In this document: piece after piece, positions 1 through 8,084 of the stretch
Position numbering within the stretch: the stretch's first letter is position 1
How the letters are laid out: the number at the start of each line of letters is the position of its first letter
Assembly: GCA_030523715.1 (NCBI GenBank)
Contig: JAUNHY010000005.1
Coordinates: 19,071 to 83,070, forward strand
Direction: 5' to 3'
DNA: 64,000 bases
From: Candidatus Saccharimonadota bacterium
GTDB lineage: Bacteria; Patescibacteriota; Saccharimonadia; Saccharimonadales; Saccharimonadaceae
The notes under the pieces: generated by a model
Database searches by the model: none
Told to the model about the DNA's origin: nothing
Seen by the model: the letters and a program-made list of their open reading frames with translations, nothing else
Position numbers and translations under genes: made by a program

Positions 1-358
1 CCGGTGCTAAGCTGATGATTTTGGTATAACCGAGGTCGCGAAGTTCGCGTGGAACTGGACCGAATACGCGGGTACCTTTTGGAGTCTTGTCTTCGTTGAC
101 GAGTACGGCTGCATTGTCGTCGAAACGAATGGTAGAACCATCTGGACGGCGAATAGCCTGACGAGTGCGAACGATTACGGCGCGAACAACGGCTTTTTTC
201 TTAACGTTGCCGGTTGGGGATGCATCCTTAACCGAGCAAGTTACGATATCACCGACGTGGGCGTAACGAGCACGAGTGCCGCCGAGTACGCGGATAACGC
301 CAAGTTCCTTAGCGCCACTGTTGTCGGCAACCTTCAAACGTGTTTCTTGCTGAATCAT
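1..358 (-). CDS. rplN: 50S ribosomal protein L14 (partial at window edge)
   Basis: Large-subunit protein uL14, which lies on the subunit interface. Reading back from the ATG at 358 the protein begins [20 protein letters not shown], the classic L14 N-terminus, followed by the conserved [16 protein letters not shown] core. About 119 codons are in the window, so only the last few residues of the usual 122 are missing past base 1. It is the most downstream gene seen of the minus-strand S10/spc run and starts 3 nt after the rpsQ stop. Confidence 0.97.
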   Translation of the reverse strand, partial: MIQQETRLKVADNSGAKELGVIRVLGGTRARYAHVGDIVTCSVKDASPTGNVKKKAVVRAVIVRTRQAIRRPDGSTIRFDDNAAVLVNEDKTPKGTRVFGPVPRELRDLGYTKIISLAP

Positions 359-361
359 TTA

Positions 362-664
362 TTATTTCTCCTCTTTATCGTCACTTTCGACCTCAGTGAC
401 TCCTTCTTTAAGCTCAACTTTTCCACGGCTCTTTTCAATTACTTTGACGAGAGTCCAGGTTTTAGTCTTGCTGATTGGACGCGATTCGGCGATCATTACG
501 ACATCGCCTTCGTGCGCCTCGTTCTTCTCATCGTGTGCAGTATATTTGCGGGTGATTGAGAACTGTTTCTTATAGATTGGATGCGTCTCACGAGAGGTGA
601 TTTCGACGGTGATCGTCTTGTCACGCTTATCGGAGGACACAACTCCTGTTAGTGTGCGTGCCAT
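362..664 (-). CDS. rpsQ: 30S ribosomal protein S17
   Basis: Small-subunit primary rRNA-binding protein uS17, 100 aa. The N-terminus [20 protein letters not shown] and the region [15 protein letters not shown] are standard S17. The C-terminal 15-20 residues are a charged extension rich in Asp, Glu and Lys that typical 80-90 aa S17 proteins lack. The ATG shares one base with the TAA of rpmC (TAATG), so translation of the two is probably coupled. The order rplP-rpmC-rpsQ-rplN is the normal bacterial order. Confidence 0.97.
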   Translation of the reverse strand: MARTLTGVVSSDKRDKTITVEITSRETHPIYKKQFSITRKYTAHDEKNEAHEGDVVMIAESRPISKTKTWTLVKVIEKSRGKVELKEGVTEVESDDKEEK

Positions 665-837
665 TATTCATCTCCTTTCGTGGCGTTAATTTGCGTTAAG
701 ATGCGTGCAATTTCTTTCTTCAAAGCTTTAATGCGGTGTGGATTCTGTAATGTAGAACCGAGACCTTGCTGTGCGACGAGGAGTTCCTCGCGCTTAGCTT
801 CGAGTTGTTCTTCAAGAGAGAGTTGTTTTTCTGCCAT
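664..837 (-). CDS. rpmC: 50S ribosomal protein L29
   Basis: Large-subunit protein uL29, 57 aa, near the exit tunnel. The translation begins [20 protein letters not shown] and contains the conserved ending motif of L29, [18 protein letters not shown]. It lies between rplP (2 nt downstream of that stop) and rpsQ, whose ATG overlaps its stop by one base. Length and position match the family; nothing unusual was seen. Confidence 0.95.
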   Translation of the reverse strand: MAEKQLSLEEQLEAKREELLVAQQGLGSTLQNPHRIKALKKEIARILTQINATKGDE

Positions 838-839
838 AA

Positions 840-1259
840 TTAGAGCTCCTCTTTCTTAATGATCTTGCAGCGTACTGGGAGTTTGTGGGAAGCCAAGCGA
901 AGTGCTTCCTTTGCTTGCTCGTCAGTAACGTCGGCGATTTCGAACATAACTGTACCGGCTTTTACCTTAGCGACGTGGAATTGTGGTTCACCTTTGCCGC
1001 TACCCATCTTGACATCAAGAGGTTTCTTGGTGACTGGGGTGTGTGGGAAGATGCGAATCCAGATTTTACCACCACGCTTAACATAGCGGGTAATTGCCTG
1101 GCGGGCTGCCTCGATTTGGCGGCCATTAACGCGTTCATTATCAAGGCTCATAAGGCCATAATCGCCAAATGCTACAGTGTTGCAGCGAGTGGCATTGCCT
1201 TCGTTTTTGCCTTTGCGAACCTTGCGGTGCGCTTCTTTACGTGGTTGAGTAAGTGCCAT
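840..1259 (-). CDS. rplP: 50S ribosomal protein L16
   Basis: Large-subunit protein uL16, 139 aa, which contacts tRNA near the peptidyl-transferase centre. The basic N-terminal block, the stretch VAFGDYGLMSLDNERVNGRQIEAARQAITRYVKRGGKIWIRIFPHTPVT in outline, and the MGSGKGEP loop are all present and typical. Full length. It lies 3 nt after rpsC and in the same operon. Confidence 0.97.
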   Translation of the reverse strand: MALTQPRKEAHRKVRKGKNEGNATRCNTVAFGDYGLMSLDNERVNGRQIEAARQAITRYVKRGGKIWIRIFPHTPVTKKPLDVKMGSGKGEPQFHVAKVKAGTVMFEIADVTDEQAKEALRLASHKLPVRCKIIKKEEL

Positions 1260-1262
1260 AAT

Positions 1263-1889
1263 TTATTTCTCCCCCTTATAGATCCAAACTTTAACACCTA
1301 CGATACCAGCGATAGTCTGAGCGTGCTCGACATAGAAGTCGATGTCAGCGCGGAGAGTATGTAGAGGCACGGAGCCTTCGATAAACTTTTCGCGGCGGGA
1401 CATTTCAGCGCCGTTCAAACGACCGGAAACCTCAACGCGAATACCCTTAGCGCCAGCGTTCATCGTAGAGGCGCAAGCCATCTTGACGGCGCGGCGGAAG
1501 TTCATACGCTTACCAAGCTGGAAACCAATATTTTCGGCAACGAGCTTGGCGCTGAGTTCTGGTTTTTTAACTTCTTCGACATTAATGCGAAGTGGTGCGC
1601 TGGTAACCGTTTCGAGTTCTTTCTTGAGTTCGTTGATACCAGCACCTTGCTTACCGATTACGGCACCAGCTTTAGCGGTACGAATAGTAATGGTAGTAAG
1701 GTTAGGGCTGCGCTCAATCGTGATACGATCAATGGTTGGGCGGCTCTTAAAGCGATTCTCGATTACTTCGCGAATCTTGACATCTTCGATGAGCCAATTC
1801 TTGAAGTCTGCCTTGCGGGAGAACCACTTGCTGCTCCAGTTCTTGTTAACCTGGAGACGATAGCTGACTGGGTTAACTTTCTGACCCAT
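1263..1889 (-). CDS. rpsC: 30S ribosomal protein S3
   Basis: Small-subunit protein uS3, 208 aa, at the mRNA entry channel. It starts MGQKVNPVSYRLQ, and carries the KH-domain GxxG-like segment AVIGKQGAGI near residues 77-86 and the conserved C-terminal part with SGRLNGAEMSRREKFIEGSVPLHTLRADIDF in outline. The length fits the family. Its ATG overlaps the last base of the rplV stop, indicating coupling. Confidence 0.97.
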   Translation of the reverse strand: MGQKVNPVSYRLQVNKNWSSKWFSRKADFKNWLIEDVKIREVIENRFKSRPTIDRITIERSPNLTTITIRTAKAGAVIGKQGAGINELKKELETVTSAPLRINVEEVKKPELSAKLVAENIGFQLGKRMNFRRAVKMACASTMNAGAKGIRVEVSGRLNGAEMSRREKFIEGSVPLHTLRADIDFYVEHAQTIAGIVGVKVWIYKGEK

Positions 1890-2287
1890 TACTTCTTCTC
1901 CTTTTCTGCTTTAGCTGCTTTTTCGGCAGTCTTCTTAGCTTTTTCTTCGCCTACGACCTCAACGAAGATGTTGGATGAAATCTTTTCATAAGGTAAAGCA
2001 CGACCACGGCTAGCTGGAACATAGCGGCGCATACGAGTACCAGCGGTGACAGAAATGCGGGAAATCGCAATCGTCTTGGTATCGATGTTGCTGTTAGTGT
2101 TCAATAAGTTAGCATTGGCAGATTCAATTGCTTTACGTACAGCCTTGGCGGCGCGACGTGGCGTATTCTCGAGGATTACGATTGCGTCAGCGACGTAACG
2201 GTCACGGACCAAGCTAGCAACAATGTTAACTTTGCGTGGCTGGCTGTCAACGCCTTTAATATATGCGTGTGCAGATTTAGTAGCCAT
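1889..2287 (-). CDS. rplV: 50S ribosomal protein L22
   Basis: Large-subunit protein uL22, 132 aa, whose hairpin lines the exit tunnel. Conserved stretches include QPRKVNIVASLVRDRYVADA, TPRRAAKAVRKAIESANANL and GTRMRRYVPASRGRA. A Lys/Ala/Glu-rich tail of about 18 residues (ending KAAKAEKEKK) extends beyond the normal C-terminus, like the tails on L23, S17 and trigger factor in this window. It begins 3 nt after rpsS. Confidence 0.97.
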   Translation of the reverse strand: MATKSAHAYIKGVDSQPRKVNIVASLVRDRYVADAIVILENTPRRAAKAVRKAIESANANLLNTNSNIDTKTIAISRISVTAGTRMRRYVPASRGRALPYEKISSNIFVEVVGEEKAKKTAEKAAKAEKEKK

Positions 2288-2290
2288 ACT

Positions 2291-2584
2291 TTATGCCCCC
2301 TTCTTTGCTGCTTCGGCCTCAGCGGCTTTCTTGCCACCGTGGCGCTTAAACTTACGAGTTGGAGCAAATTCACCGAGCTTGTGGCCAACCATGTTTTCAG
2401 TTACGAAAACTGGAACATGGACGCGACCGTTATGAACGGCGATTGTGCGGCTAACCATTTCTGGGCTGATCGTAGATTCACGTGCCCAGGTCTTGACGAT
2501 AGTGCGGTCTTCTGCGGAAAGTGCTTCAATCTTTTTCTGAAGCTTGGCGTCCACATAAAGGCCTTTCTTAAGAGATCTAGACAT
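2291..2584 (-). CDS. rpsS: 30S ribosomal protein S19
   Basis: Small-subunit head protein uS19, 97 aa. The sequence [15 protein letters not shown], the central [30 protein letters not shown] region and [19 protein letters not shown] are the canonical S19 pattern. A short Ala/Glu/Lys-rich tail follows. It lies 3 nt after rplB, within the S10 operon. Confidence 0.97.
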   Translation of the reverse strand: MSRSLKKGLYVDAKLQKKIEALSAEDRTIVKTWARESTISPEMVSRTIAVHNGRVHVPVFVTENMVGHKLGEFAPTRKFKRHGGKKAAEAEAAKKGA

Positions 2585-2587
2585 AGA

Positions 2588-3424
2588 CTATTTCCTCTTC
2601 CCTTCATGACGACTGCGAACAATCATCTTGTTAGTTTTCTTATTATGACGAGTACGGTAACCCAAAGTGAGCTGACCCCATGGTGTGCGTGGAGCTTTAC
2701 CGGAACCGTGGCGACCGCCGTCACCACCACCGTGTGGGTGATCCGTAGCGTTCATAACAACACCACGTACGGTTGGGCGAATGCCTTTGCGGCGTTTGCG
2801 ACCAGCGGAACCAATCTTGATGTTCTGGTGCTGCTCGTTGCCAACTACGCCAATGTTTGCTTGGCAGGTAGTAAGAACTTTGCGCATTTCGCCAGATGGC
2901 ATGCGGATGGTTGCATAGCCGTCTTCCTTGGCCATGAGCTGGGCGGTTGCGCCAGCGGCACGAACCAATTGGGCGCCTTTACCTGGAGTTAATTCAATTG
3001 CATAAATTTGGGTACCAACTGGGATAAGCTCGATGCTCATGCGGTTGCTGGTTTCAATCGGAGCTTCGTCGCCAGTCTTGATTTCTGCACCCTTGCGCAT
3101 ATTTTGATCGGCGAGGATGTAGTAATAAACACCATTTTGATCCTGAACGCGGGCAATGCGTGCGCTGCGGTTTGGATCGTATTCGATTTCCATAACCTTG
3201 AGGGTAAGACCTGCTGGAAGGTTGTGGGTAAGAATGCGGTAATGGCGCTTGACGCCGCCGCCACGATGGCGAACGGTGATGCGGCCAGAGTTATTTTTAC
3301 CGGCAATCTGTTTCTTGCTCTTTACCAAGCTCTTCAATGGTTTACGGGTAGTAATCTGGTCGAAGTCTTGGGTAGTTTTCTGACGCTGAGCCGGCGTGGT
3401 TGGACGATAAGCTTTAATAGCCAT
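2588..3424 (-). CDS. rplB: 50S ribosomal protein L2
   Basis: Large-subunit protein uL2, 278 aa, essential for subunit association and peptidyl transfer. It has the N-terminal YRPTTPAQRQ motif, the GRITVRHRGGGVKRHYR segment, and the C-terminal signature VVMNATDHPHGGGDGGRHGSGK carrying the invariant histidine region. Full length. The ATG overlaps the last base of the rplW stop. Confidence 0.98.
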   Translation of the reverse strand: MAIKAYRPTTPAQRQKTTQDFDQITTRKPLKSLVKSKKQIAGKNNSGRITVRHRGGGVKRHYRILTHNLPAGLTLKVMEIEYDPNRSARIARVQDQNGVYYYILADQNMRKGAEIKTGDEAPIETSNRMSIELIPVGTQIYAIELTPGKGAQLVRAAGATAQLMAKEDGYATIRMPSGEMRKVLTTCQANIGVVGNEQHQNIKIGSAGRKRRKGIRPTVRGVVMNATDHPHGGGDGGRHGSGKAPRTPWGQLTLGYRTRHNKKTNKMIVRSRHEGKRK

Positions 3425-3762
3425 TATTTATCTCCTTTCTTGTCGGCCTTTTTATCAGCTTTTTCTTCTTCAACTGGTTCTTCGTCGAAGACTTTGATTT
3501 TGTCACCTTCTTTGAGAGTGACATAAGCAATCTTCTTGTCTTGGCGATAGGTTGTACCAGGGTAAGCGTGCTTGCCGCGGCTAAACTTAGTAGCTTTGCC
3601 TTTGCGGAGAGTCATGCGTACGGAAGTTACGGTTACGTTATATTGTTCAGAAACTTGTTTTGCGACAGCTTGCTTGCTTGCACTCGTTGGAACGATAAAC
3701 ATGTAAGCGCGCTTGGTTTCTTCGCGATAAGCTTTCTCGGTTTGAATTGGGCGAACTAACAT
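3424..3762 (-). CDS. rplW: 50S ribosomal protein L23
   Basis: Large-subunit protein uL23, 112 aa, at the exit tunnel where trigger factor docks. The chosen ATG at 3762 gives MLVRPIQTEKAYREE and lies 8 nt after a good AAAGGAG ribosome-binding site; the ATG overlaps the rplD stop by one base (TAATG). A start 27 nt upstream is possible but would add MVARKGERL encoded inside rplD. The C-terminal 20 residues are a Glu/Lys/Asp tail with the repeat KADKKADKKGDK. Confidence 0.95.
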   Translation of the reverse strand: MLVRPIQTEKAYREETKRAYMFIVPTSASKQAVAKQVSEQYNVTVTSVRMTLRKGKATKFSRGKHAYPGTTYRQDKKIAYVTLKEGDKIKVFDEEPVEEEKADKKADKKGDK

Positions 3763-4364
3763 TAGGCGTTCTCCTTTCCGAGCAACCATTCATTGATGGT
3801 TGTTAAAGCTGCTTCAACGATGATGATTTCATCAGCGTTGAGAATGTCGAAGACGTTAAGATAAGTTGGACGTACGACCTTGATGTTGGCAATGTTGCCA
3901 GTAGCACGAATGATGCTTTCGGTCTTTTCTGGAACTACAACGAGATAGTTCTTGTTGCCTTCGATCTTAAGTTCTTTGACGGCATCTTTAGTTTTGCCGC
4001 TCTTGGCGTCAAAGCTAGCGACGGTCTTTACGGCTTTGTCGGCATTTTTCATGGACAAAGCTTGGCGAACAGCTTGAAGTTTAGCATTTTTGCTGATTTT
4101 CTTGGTGAAGTTTTCTTCGCCAGTACGACCAAATGCTACACCACCGTGGCGCCAAATTGGGTTACGAGTCGAACCAAAGCGAGCGCGACCAGTACCTTTT
4201 TGCTTCCAAGGCTTCTTGCCACCGCCGCGAACCTCACCACGTTTGAGAGTTTTAGCGTGAGAGCTGCGGGAGTTAGCTAGATATGCATCGTAAGCTAATT
4301 TGACTAATTCGTGATTGTCTACGGAAAGACCAAATACGTCTTTGTTTAATTTTGCTTCTGCCAT
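3762..4364 (-). CDS. rplD: 50S ribosomal protein L4
   Basis: Large-subunit protein uL4, 200 aa, whose loop reaches the exit tunnel. The conserved loop region RGEVRGGGKKPWKQKGTGRARFGSTRNPIWRHGGVAFG (in outline, about residues 43-80) identifies it clearly. In gamma-proteobacteria L4 also represses its own operon; whether that holds here is unknown, but see the leader hairpin upstream of rplC. It starts 1 nt after the rplC stop. Confidence 0.97.
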   Translation of the reverse strand: MAEAKLNKDVFGLSVDNHELVKLAYDAYLANSRSSHAKTLKRGEVRGGGKKPWKQKGTGRARFGSTRNPIWRHGGVAFGRTGEENFTKKISKNAKLQAVRQALSMKNADKAVKTVASFDAKSGKTKDAVKELKIEGNKNYLVVVPEKTESIIRATGNIANIKVVRPTYLNVFDILNADEIIIVEAALTTINEWLLGKENA

Positions 4365-4365
4365 A

Positions 4366-4986
4366 TTAGTCCTTTCCCTCCACCATTACGAGACCTTTGT
4401 TTGGACCAGGCACAGCGCCTTTAAGACCAATAAGGTTGTGGTCGGTGTCGATATAGGAGACAACCAAGTTTTTGACGGTTACGCGATCGTGACCCATGCG
4501 GCCTGCCATCTTCTTGCCCTTGAAGACTTTCTGTGGGTACATGGAACCGATGGAACCAACTTTGCGAATGTCGCCTTTGAAACCGTGTGTGTTACGAGAT
4601 TCCTGGAAGTTGTGGCGCTTAACGGTACCGGCAAAGCCCTTACCTTTGCTCGTACCTGTAACTTGGACCTTATCGCCAATTGTAAAGTTGGCGACGGTGA
4701 TTTCGCTACCAAGCGTGACGTCTTCTGGGATATTCTCGACGCGGAATTCACGGATGTGTTTAGGGTTAATATCTTTTCCGGATTTTTTAACGTGTCCGGA
4801 CACGGCCTTGCTCAGATTCCTACCCTGACCATATGCCAATTGCACAGCGCTATAGCCGTCAGTTTCGACAGACTTAGTCTGAGTCACTGTGCATGGGCCG
4901 GCTTGAAGGATAGTTACAGGGGTAACTACGCCATCGTCGCCGATGATCTGGGTCATACCAATCTTGGTGCCGAGGATGATTTTCAT
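4366..4986 (-). CDS. rplC: 50S ribosomal protein L3
   Basis: Large-subunit protein uL3, 206 aa. It begins MKIILGTKIGMTQIIGDDG and has the KGKGFAGTVKRHNF and GSIGSMYPQKVFKGKKMAGRMG signatures. It is the first gene of the eleven-gene r-protein run visible here, with a strong promoter about 110 nt upstream and an AAAGGACG ribosome-binding site. The usual partner rpsJ is not immediately upstream: it is separated by an unrelated gene with its own promoter and terminator. Confidence 0.98.
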   Translation of the reverse strand: MKIILGTKIGMTQIIGDDGVVTPVTILQAGPCTVTQTKSVETDGYSAVQLAYGQGRNLSKAVSGHVKKSGKDINPKHIREFRVENIPEDVTLGSEITVANFTIGDKVQVTGTSKGKGFAGTVKRHNFQESRNTHGFKGDIRKVGSIGSMYPQKVFKGKKMAGRMGHDRVTVKNLVVSYIDTDHNLIGLKGAVPGPNKGLVMVEGKD

Positions 4987-5028
4987 CTGTGGGCGTCCTT
5001 TCCCATTAAAATCACTTGGCTTGTGAGT

Positions 5029-5057
5029 GGTATCCGGACTCTCAACCGGACCGTACC
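5029..5057 (-). promoter_or_regulatory. candidate mRNA hairpin in the rplC leader
   Basis: The roughly 105-nt leader between the rplC promoter and its start contains a hairpin on the minus strand: GGTA pairs with TACC and an inner CCGG pairs with CCGG around an 8-nt loop, with an asymmetric bulge. Position before the first gene of an r-protein operon makes an autoregulatory leader plausible. It is not matched to any known leader family; the function is inferred. Confidence 0.4.
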
Positions 5058-5098
5058 TCTTGCGCCAAAGTGACGTTATTTGATAATATACGCGGTTT

Positions 5099-5128
5099 AT
5101 TATATCACAAGCCGCCCAAGAATGTCAA
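5099..5128 (-). promoter_or_regulatory. promoter of the rplC operon
   Basis: On the minus strand a perfect -35 TTGACA (5128-5123) is followed after 18 bp by a perfect -10 TATAAT (5104-5099), preceded by TGTGA as an extended -10. It is the strongest-looking promoter here and drives the eleven r-protein genes. It lies just beyond the terminator of the preceding gene. Confidence 0.85.
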
Positions 5129-5143
5129 ACATTTTTAAGATGT

Positions 5144-5167
5144 AAAAAGGCGCCCTTTTGGGGCGCC
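5144..5167 (-). terminator. intrinsic terminator after the gene at 5173-5643
   Basis: Minus-strand hairpin GGCGCCC-loop-GGGCGCC followed by TTTTT. It isolates the 5173 gene from the rplC operon. Confidence 0.85.
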
Positions 5168-5172
5168 GAGGA

Positions 5173-5643
5173 TCATGCTTCGTAGATAAGTTTTTCGATT
5201 TCCTTTATGGCTGCACGTAGATTTTCGATTTCGCTATCAAAACCTTCGATTGAAATTGTTTTTATGGAATCATAGCAGATGGCATCGGATTTAATTTTTC
5301 TAGTTTCGATGCTGATCTCTTGGAGAGCGCGATGGGTGGCGTATTCTAAAGCTTCAAGCGCATCCATGTACTCGACATATAACTGGAGATGTTCTGGTAC
5401 TTCATGGTCGTATAGTTTGATAACTCCGGCACTAGATTTGGCATTTTTTAGATAGATTTCGATGAGTGCAAGATAGCCAATGACTTGAGCTTGGCTGTCG
5501 GCAAGATGCTTAGGCGCATCGATAGCGACATGAATTTTTCCATGGCATTGATATCTTTCTGCGAGATCGTTTAAGATCTGATAGGCACACTCTAAGTTAA
5601 CCTGGCACTCTTTCAGATGCCGTAAAATGACAGTATTTAGCAT
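5173..5643 (-). CDS. hypothetical helical protein inserted between rpsJ and rplC
   Basis: I do not recognise this 156-aa protein. The sequence MLNTVILRHLKECQVNLECAYQILNDL and the rest of the chain look almost wholly alpha-helical with regular hydrophobic spacing, no signal peptide and no membrane segment; the C-terminal half resembles a coiled coil. The start at 5643 follows GGAGG with 7-nt spacing; longer starts upstream have no ribosome-binding site. The gene is a self-contained unit with a consensus promoter (5696-5724) and its own terminator (5144-5167), although it sits where rpsJ and rplC are normally adjacent. Confidence 0.85.
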   Translation of the reverse strand: MLNTVILRHLKECQVNLECAYQILNDLAERYQCHGKIHVAIDAPKHLADSQAQVIGYLALIEIYLKNAKSSAGVIKLYDHEVPEHLQLYVEYMDALEALEYATHRALQEISIETRKIKSDAICYDSIKTISIEGFDSEIENLRAAIKEIEKLIYEA

Positions 5644-5695
5644 GATTATTCCTCCAAAGGTGCAATTCGGTCGATGAATCGGCGTATATCTTATT

Positions 5696-5724
5696 ATTAT
5701 AGCACAAACGTTATAAAAAGTCAA
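5696..5724 (-). promoter_or_regulatory. promoter of the gene at 5173-5643
   Basis: Minus-strand TTGACT (5724-5719), 17-bp spacer and TATAAT (5701-5696), with TGTGC directly before the -10. The same arrangement recurs at 14903, 28474, 57233 and 8049. Confidence 0.85.
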
Positions 5725-5733
5725 TGCGGCAAC

Positions 5734-5759
5734 AAAAAGCCACTCCTGTTGGAGTGGCT
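5734..5759 (-). terminator. intrinsic terminator of rpsJ
   Basis: Hairpin AGCCACTCC-AACA-GGAGTGGCT followed by TTTT on the minus strand, 14 nt after the rpsJ stop. It ends rpsJ transcription before the r-protein operon proper. Confidence 0.88.
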
Positions 5760-5772
5760 AGTTTTGCGATAA

Positions 5773-6093
5773 TTACATCTTGATTTCGGCGTCAACGCCA
5801 GCTGGCAAAGAGAGATTCTGTAATGCATCAATCGTCTTTGGCGTAGCATTAATAACGTCGATAAGACGCTTGTGGACCTTCATTTCGAAAGCTTCACCAC
5901 CAGTCTTGTAGACATGTGGGCTCTTTACGACGGTAAAGGTAGAACGCTTGGTTGGGAGCGGAACTGGACCGCTTACATTAGCGCCGGTACGAATAGCGGT
6001 ATCGACGATTTGTTTTGCGCTCTGGTCGATCAAACGATGATCATAGGCCTTGAGGCGAATGCGGATCTTAAGACCCTCGGCTTTTTCTGCCAT
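5773..6093 (-). CDS. rpsJ: 30S ribosomal protein S10
   Basis: Small-subunit protein uS10, 106 aa, also a transcription antitermination factor (NusE) in many bacteria. The protein contains [22 protein letters not shown] and the conserved loop [23 protein letters not shown]. It has a normal length, an AAAGGATAATAA ribosome-binding site, its own promoter at 6187-6215 and its own terminator. Transcription as a single gene, apart from rplC, is unusual. Confidence 0.98.
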   Translation of the reverse strand: MAEKAEGLKIRIRLKAYDHRLIDQSAKQIVDTAIRTGANVSGPVPLPTKRSTFTVVKSPHVYKTGGEAFEMKVHKRLIDVINATPKTIDALQNLSLPAGVDAEIKM

Positions 6094-6186
6094 TTATTAT
6101 CCTTTCTGCTTTTCGTATAACCTCAGATTACATCTAGACGTGTAGTCGATGAGTTTTTTACGAAACTATTATTAAGTTGTATGTAT

Positions 6187-6215
6187 GTTATACCAAGAAT
6201 TATCCAATTAGTCAA
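6187..6215 (-). promoter_or_regulatory. promoter of rpsJ
   Basis: Minus-strand TTGACT (6215-6210), exact 17-bp spacer and TATAAC (6192-6187). A leader of about 85 nt follows before the rpsJ start. Confidence 0.8.
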
Positions 6216-6229
6216 TGTGTTCTGGGGTG

Positions 6230-6661
6230 TTATTTTGGAATAAAACCAGATAGTATGATTATAATCGCAAAGGCTATCATGCATCCGCCGACTATGTAGA
6301 ATACTCTTGCTCCAGATTTGTCTTCCGGGTCATAGTATTCTTCTGTGTTATTTGGATTGATATAGATTTTTCTTTCCTCGCCTTTTTCGACGGTTACTCC
6401 GGCAAAAAAGACATTTTTGTGGCAATATTCGACCATATGGCCGTTTACCTCGACTTCCCATACGGGGTGGCATAATGAATCGTCGACGCGCTCGTTTGGA
6501 TATTCCAATCTGACACAGCGTGCAGTAACTTCGTTGGTGCACGTTTTTAGCCTTCTTTTTTTAGTAAAGGATGGCGCTGTTATTAAAGCGATTCCGGCAA
6601 AAAATAATATTAAAACTGGCAGTAAAAACAGCAATAGGGCTAAGTTAATTATCATGTTCAT
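6230..6661 (-). CDS. DUF3592-like membrane protein
   Basis: A 143-aa protein with an N-terminal membrane segment (about residues 3-28) and a C-terminal one (about 118-140), enclosing a soluble beta-rich domain with the pattern RCVRLEYPNERV...HPVWEVEVNG...IYINPNN. This two-TM plus central domain layout matches the DUF3592 family, whose function is unknown. The ATG at 6661 lies 6 nt after an extended -10 (TGCTAGAAT) with no ribosome-binding site, so the mRNA is probably leaderless. Confidence 0.75.
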   Translation of the reverse strand: MNMIINLALLLFLLPVLILFFAGIALITAPSFTKKRRLKTCTNEVTARCVRLEYPNERVDDSLCHPVWEVEVNGHMVEYCHKNVFFAGVTVEKGEERKIYINPNNTEEYYDPEDKSGARVFYIVGGCMIAFAIIIILSGFIPK

Positions 6662-6679
6662 GCTTTGATTCTAGCATAT

Positions 6680-6708
6680 AAAAAACGCCCCCAGTCGAAA
6701 CCGGGGGC
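6680..6708 (-). terminator. intrinsic terminator after the guanylyltransferase gene
   Basis: Minus-strand hairpin GCCCCCGG-loop-CTGGGGGC followed by TTTTTT. The -10 of the next gene (6230-6661) begins directly after the T-tract. Confidence 0.88.
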
Positions 6709-6734
6709 TTGAGATGTGGATCTTTGTTGTGACT

Positions 6735-7951
6735 TTAGATTTTACCGCTCTCGGCGCGCTTGGATACGGTAATCTGGATGATGCCGTTACGGGCCTTGAT
6801 TGCGCTGATAGAGATATAGTCCATGCCAACGAAACTGACGCGAATTTGGTCAGAGAAATTCGTTCTCTCGACGATGCAGTTACGCGATTTAACTGAGTAA
6901 TCGTTGGAAAGGATGCGCTTGTTACTCTGATAGTGATCTACCAACTGGCGCACCAGCTGGCATTCTTCGTGAGCAACGCAGGCCACATACATCAACCCAT
7001 TGATTTCGCTGACGACTACGGAGCCGTCTTCGATGTCGGTCGCATAGATTTCGACGTCTTCTGGCGCTACAAAGAGCGAGCCGAGACATTCCGTACGATC
7101 GACATAGCCCTTGCCGAGGCTGGCATTGTGATGGTTTGGCGTTTTGCGACTGACTTCCCAGAGGGATTTCAGAGTTCCGCAATCGTGCCAATCGAACTCA
7201 CCGATGGCGACGCGAAGCTCACCGAGAAGCATCATGAGCTCATCAGTGCTAAGCGGTTCTTCCTCGAGGTTAAGAGTATCTGTCGCCTCGAGTATTGTTT
7301 TGGCCGTCCAGACATTTATGCCGGTATTGCAGGCGCTGTCGTCGGAACGCATCATTTTCTTGGCGGTCTTTTCGTCAGGCTTCTCTACGAAGCCGGTGAC
7401 CTTGCGACAGAAGTCCTCGCCTTCATTGTCATAGATGGCGTGTCCGCAACCAATGAATGTTATCAGGTCGCGAATCTTGACGCCCACGATGGTCGGCTGT
7501 CCTCCCTCGGCGCTGCGAATTGCCAACTTCATCGTATCGACGAAATTGCCGAAGCCATCCTCCTGGTTAATGTACTGATCTGATGGCGTGTTGATGATTG
7601 TGGCCTCGGGGTCCTGTTCGCTGATAAACTCTGCGGCTTTTACCATGGCGCCGGCGTAGCCGTAGCTAGCCGAAATCTGGTAAATGTTCGGTGTAATCAC
7701 GCCGAGCGGTGCGAGCTGCTTGGCGGCAAGCTCAGTCTGACGTTCAGTGGTCGTGATGACAATGACGTGATTCGGCTTGATGCCGATTTCATAGAACCGT
7801 TTGACGGTTGCCTGAATGAAAGTGTTGTCGTTGTCTAGCTGGCAGAACTGCTTAGGCAGTTCTCATTACTAAGCGGAAACAGTCTCGTCCCCTGCCCTCC
7901 AGCGATAACCGCCAGCCATAAATGATTTCCTTTGGTCTTTTCTTTGGTCAT
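6735..7951 (-). pseudogene. mannose-1-phosphate guanylyltransferase, frameshifted
   Basis: Nucleotidyltransferase predicted to make GDP-mannose from GTP and mannose 1-phosphate. From the ATG at 7951 (after GGGAGG) the frame reads MTKEKTKGNHLWLAVIAGGQ and GTRLFPLSNEN, the nucleotide-binding signature, then shifts at the GG of 7855-7856: one missing base sends it to a stop. Restoring one base gives NENCPKQFCQLDNDNTF and joins the long downstream frame (from 7700) to make exactly 406 codons including stop. Downstream motifs such as INTPSDQYI and GFVEKPDE are intact. The break lies in a perfect inverted repeat, so deletion or a sequencing error are both possible. Confidence 0.8.
7844..7863. repeat. 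perfect inverted repeat at the frameshift
   Basis: AGAACTGC, a 4-nt loop, then GCAGTTCT. It lies exactly over the frameshift of the guanylyltransferase gene, and may be where a base was lost in replication or in sequencing. Confidence 0.8.
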
Positions 7952-8048
7952 AAGAAACCCTCCCTTTCTTTCTGAAAGATCCATCGTGTTAATGTGCGAC
8001 TATAGTCATAAAGGCACAAAAAATGCCGGTTTAAACGACTATTTTTAT

Positions 8049-8077
8049 ATTATATCACACTTTGCCAAAAAATGCAA
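8049..8077 (-). promoter_or_regulatory. promoter of the guanylyltransferase gene
   Basis: Minus-strand TTGCAT (8077-8072), 17-bp spacer and TATAAT (8054-8049), with TGTGA before the -10. A leader of about 90 nt runs to the ATG at 7951. Confidence 0.8.
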
Positions 8078-8084
8078 TAGACAT

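Noticed and set aside
4315..5073. A 252-codon plus-strand frame across rplC and its leader
   Set aside because: Antisense to rplC and its promoter region, with no ribosome-binding site and no recognisable domain.
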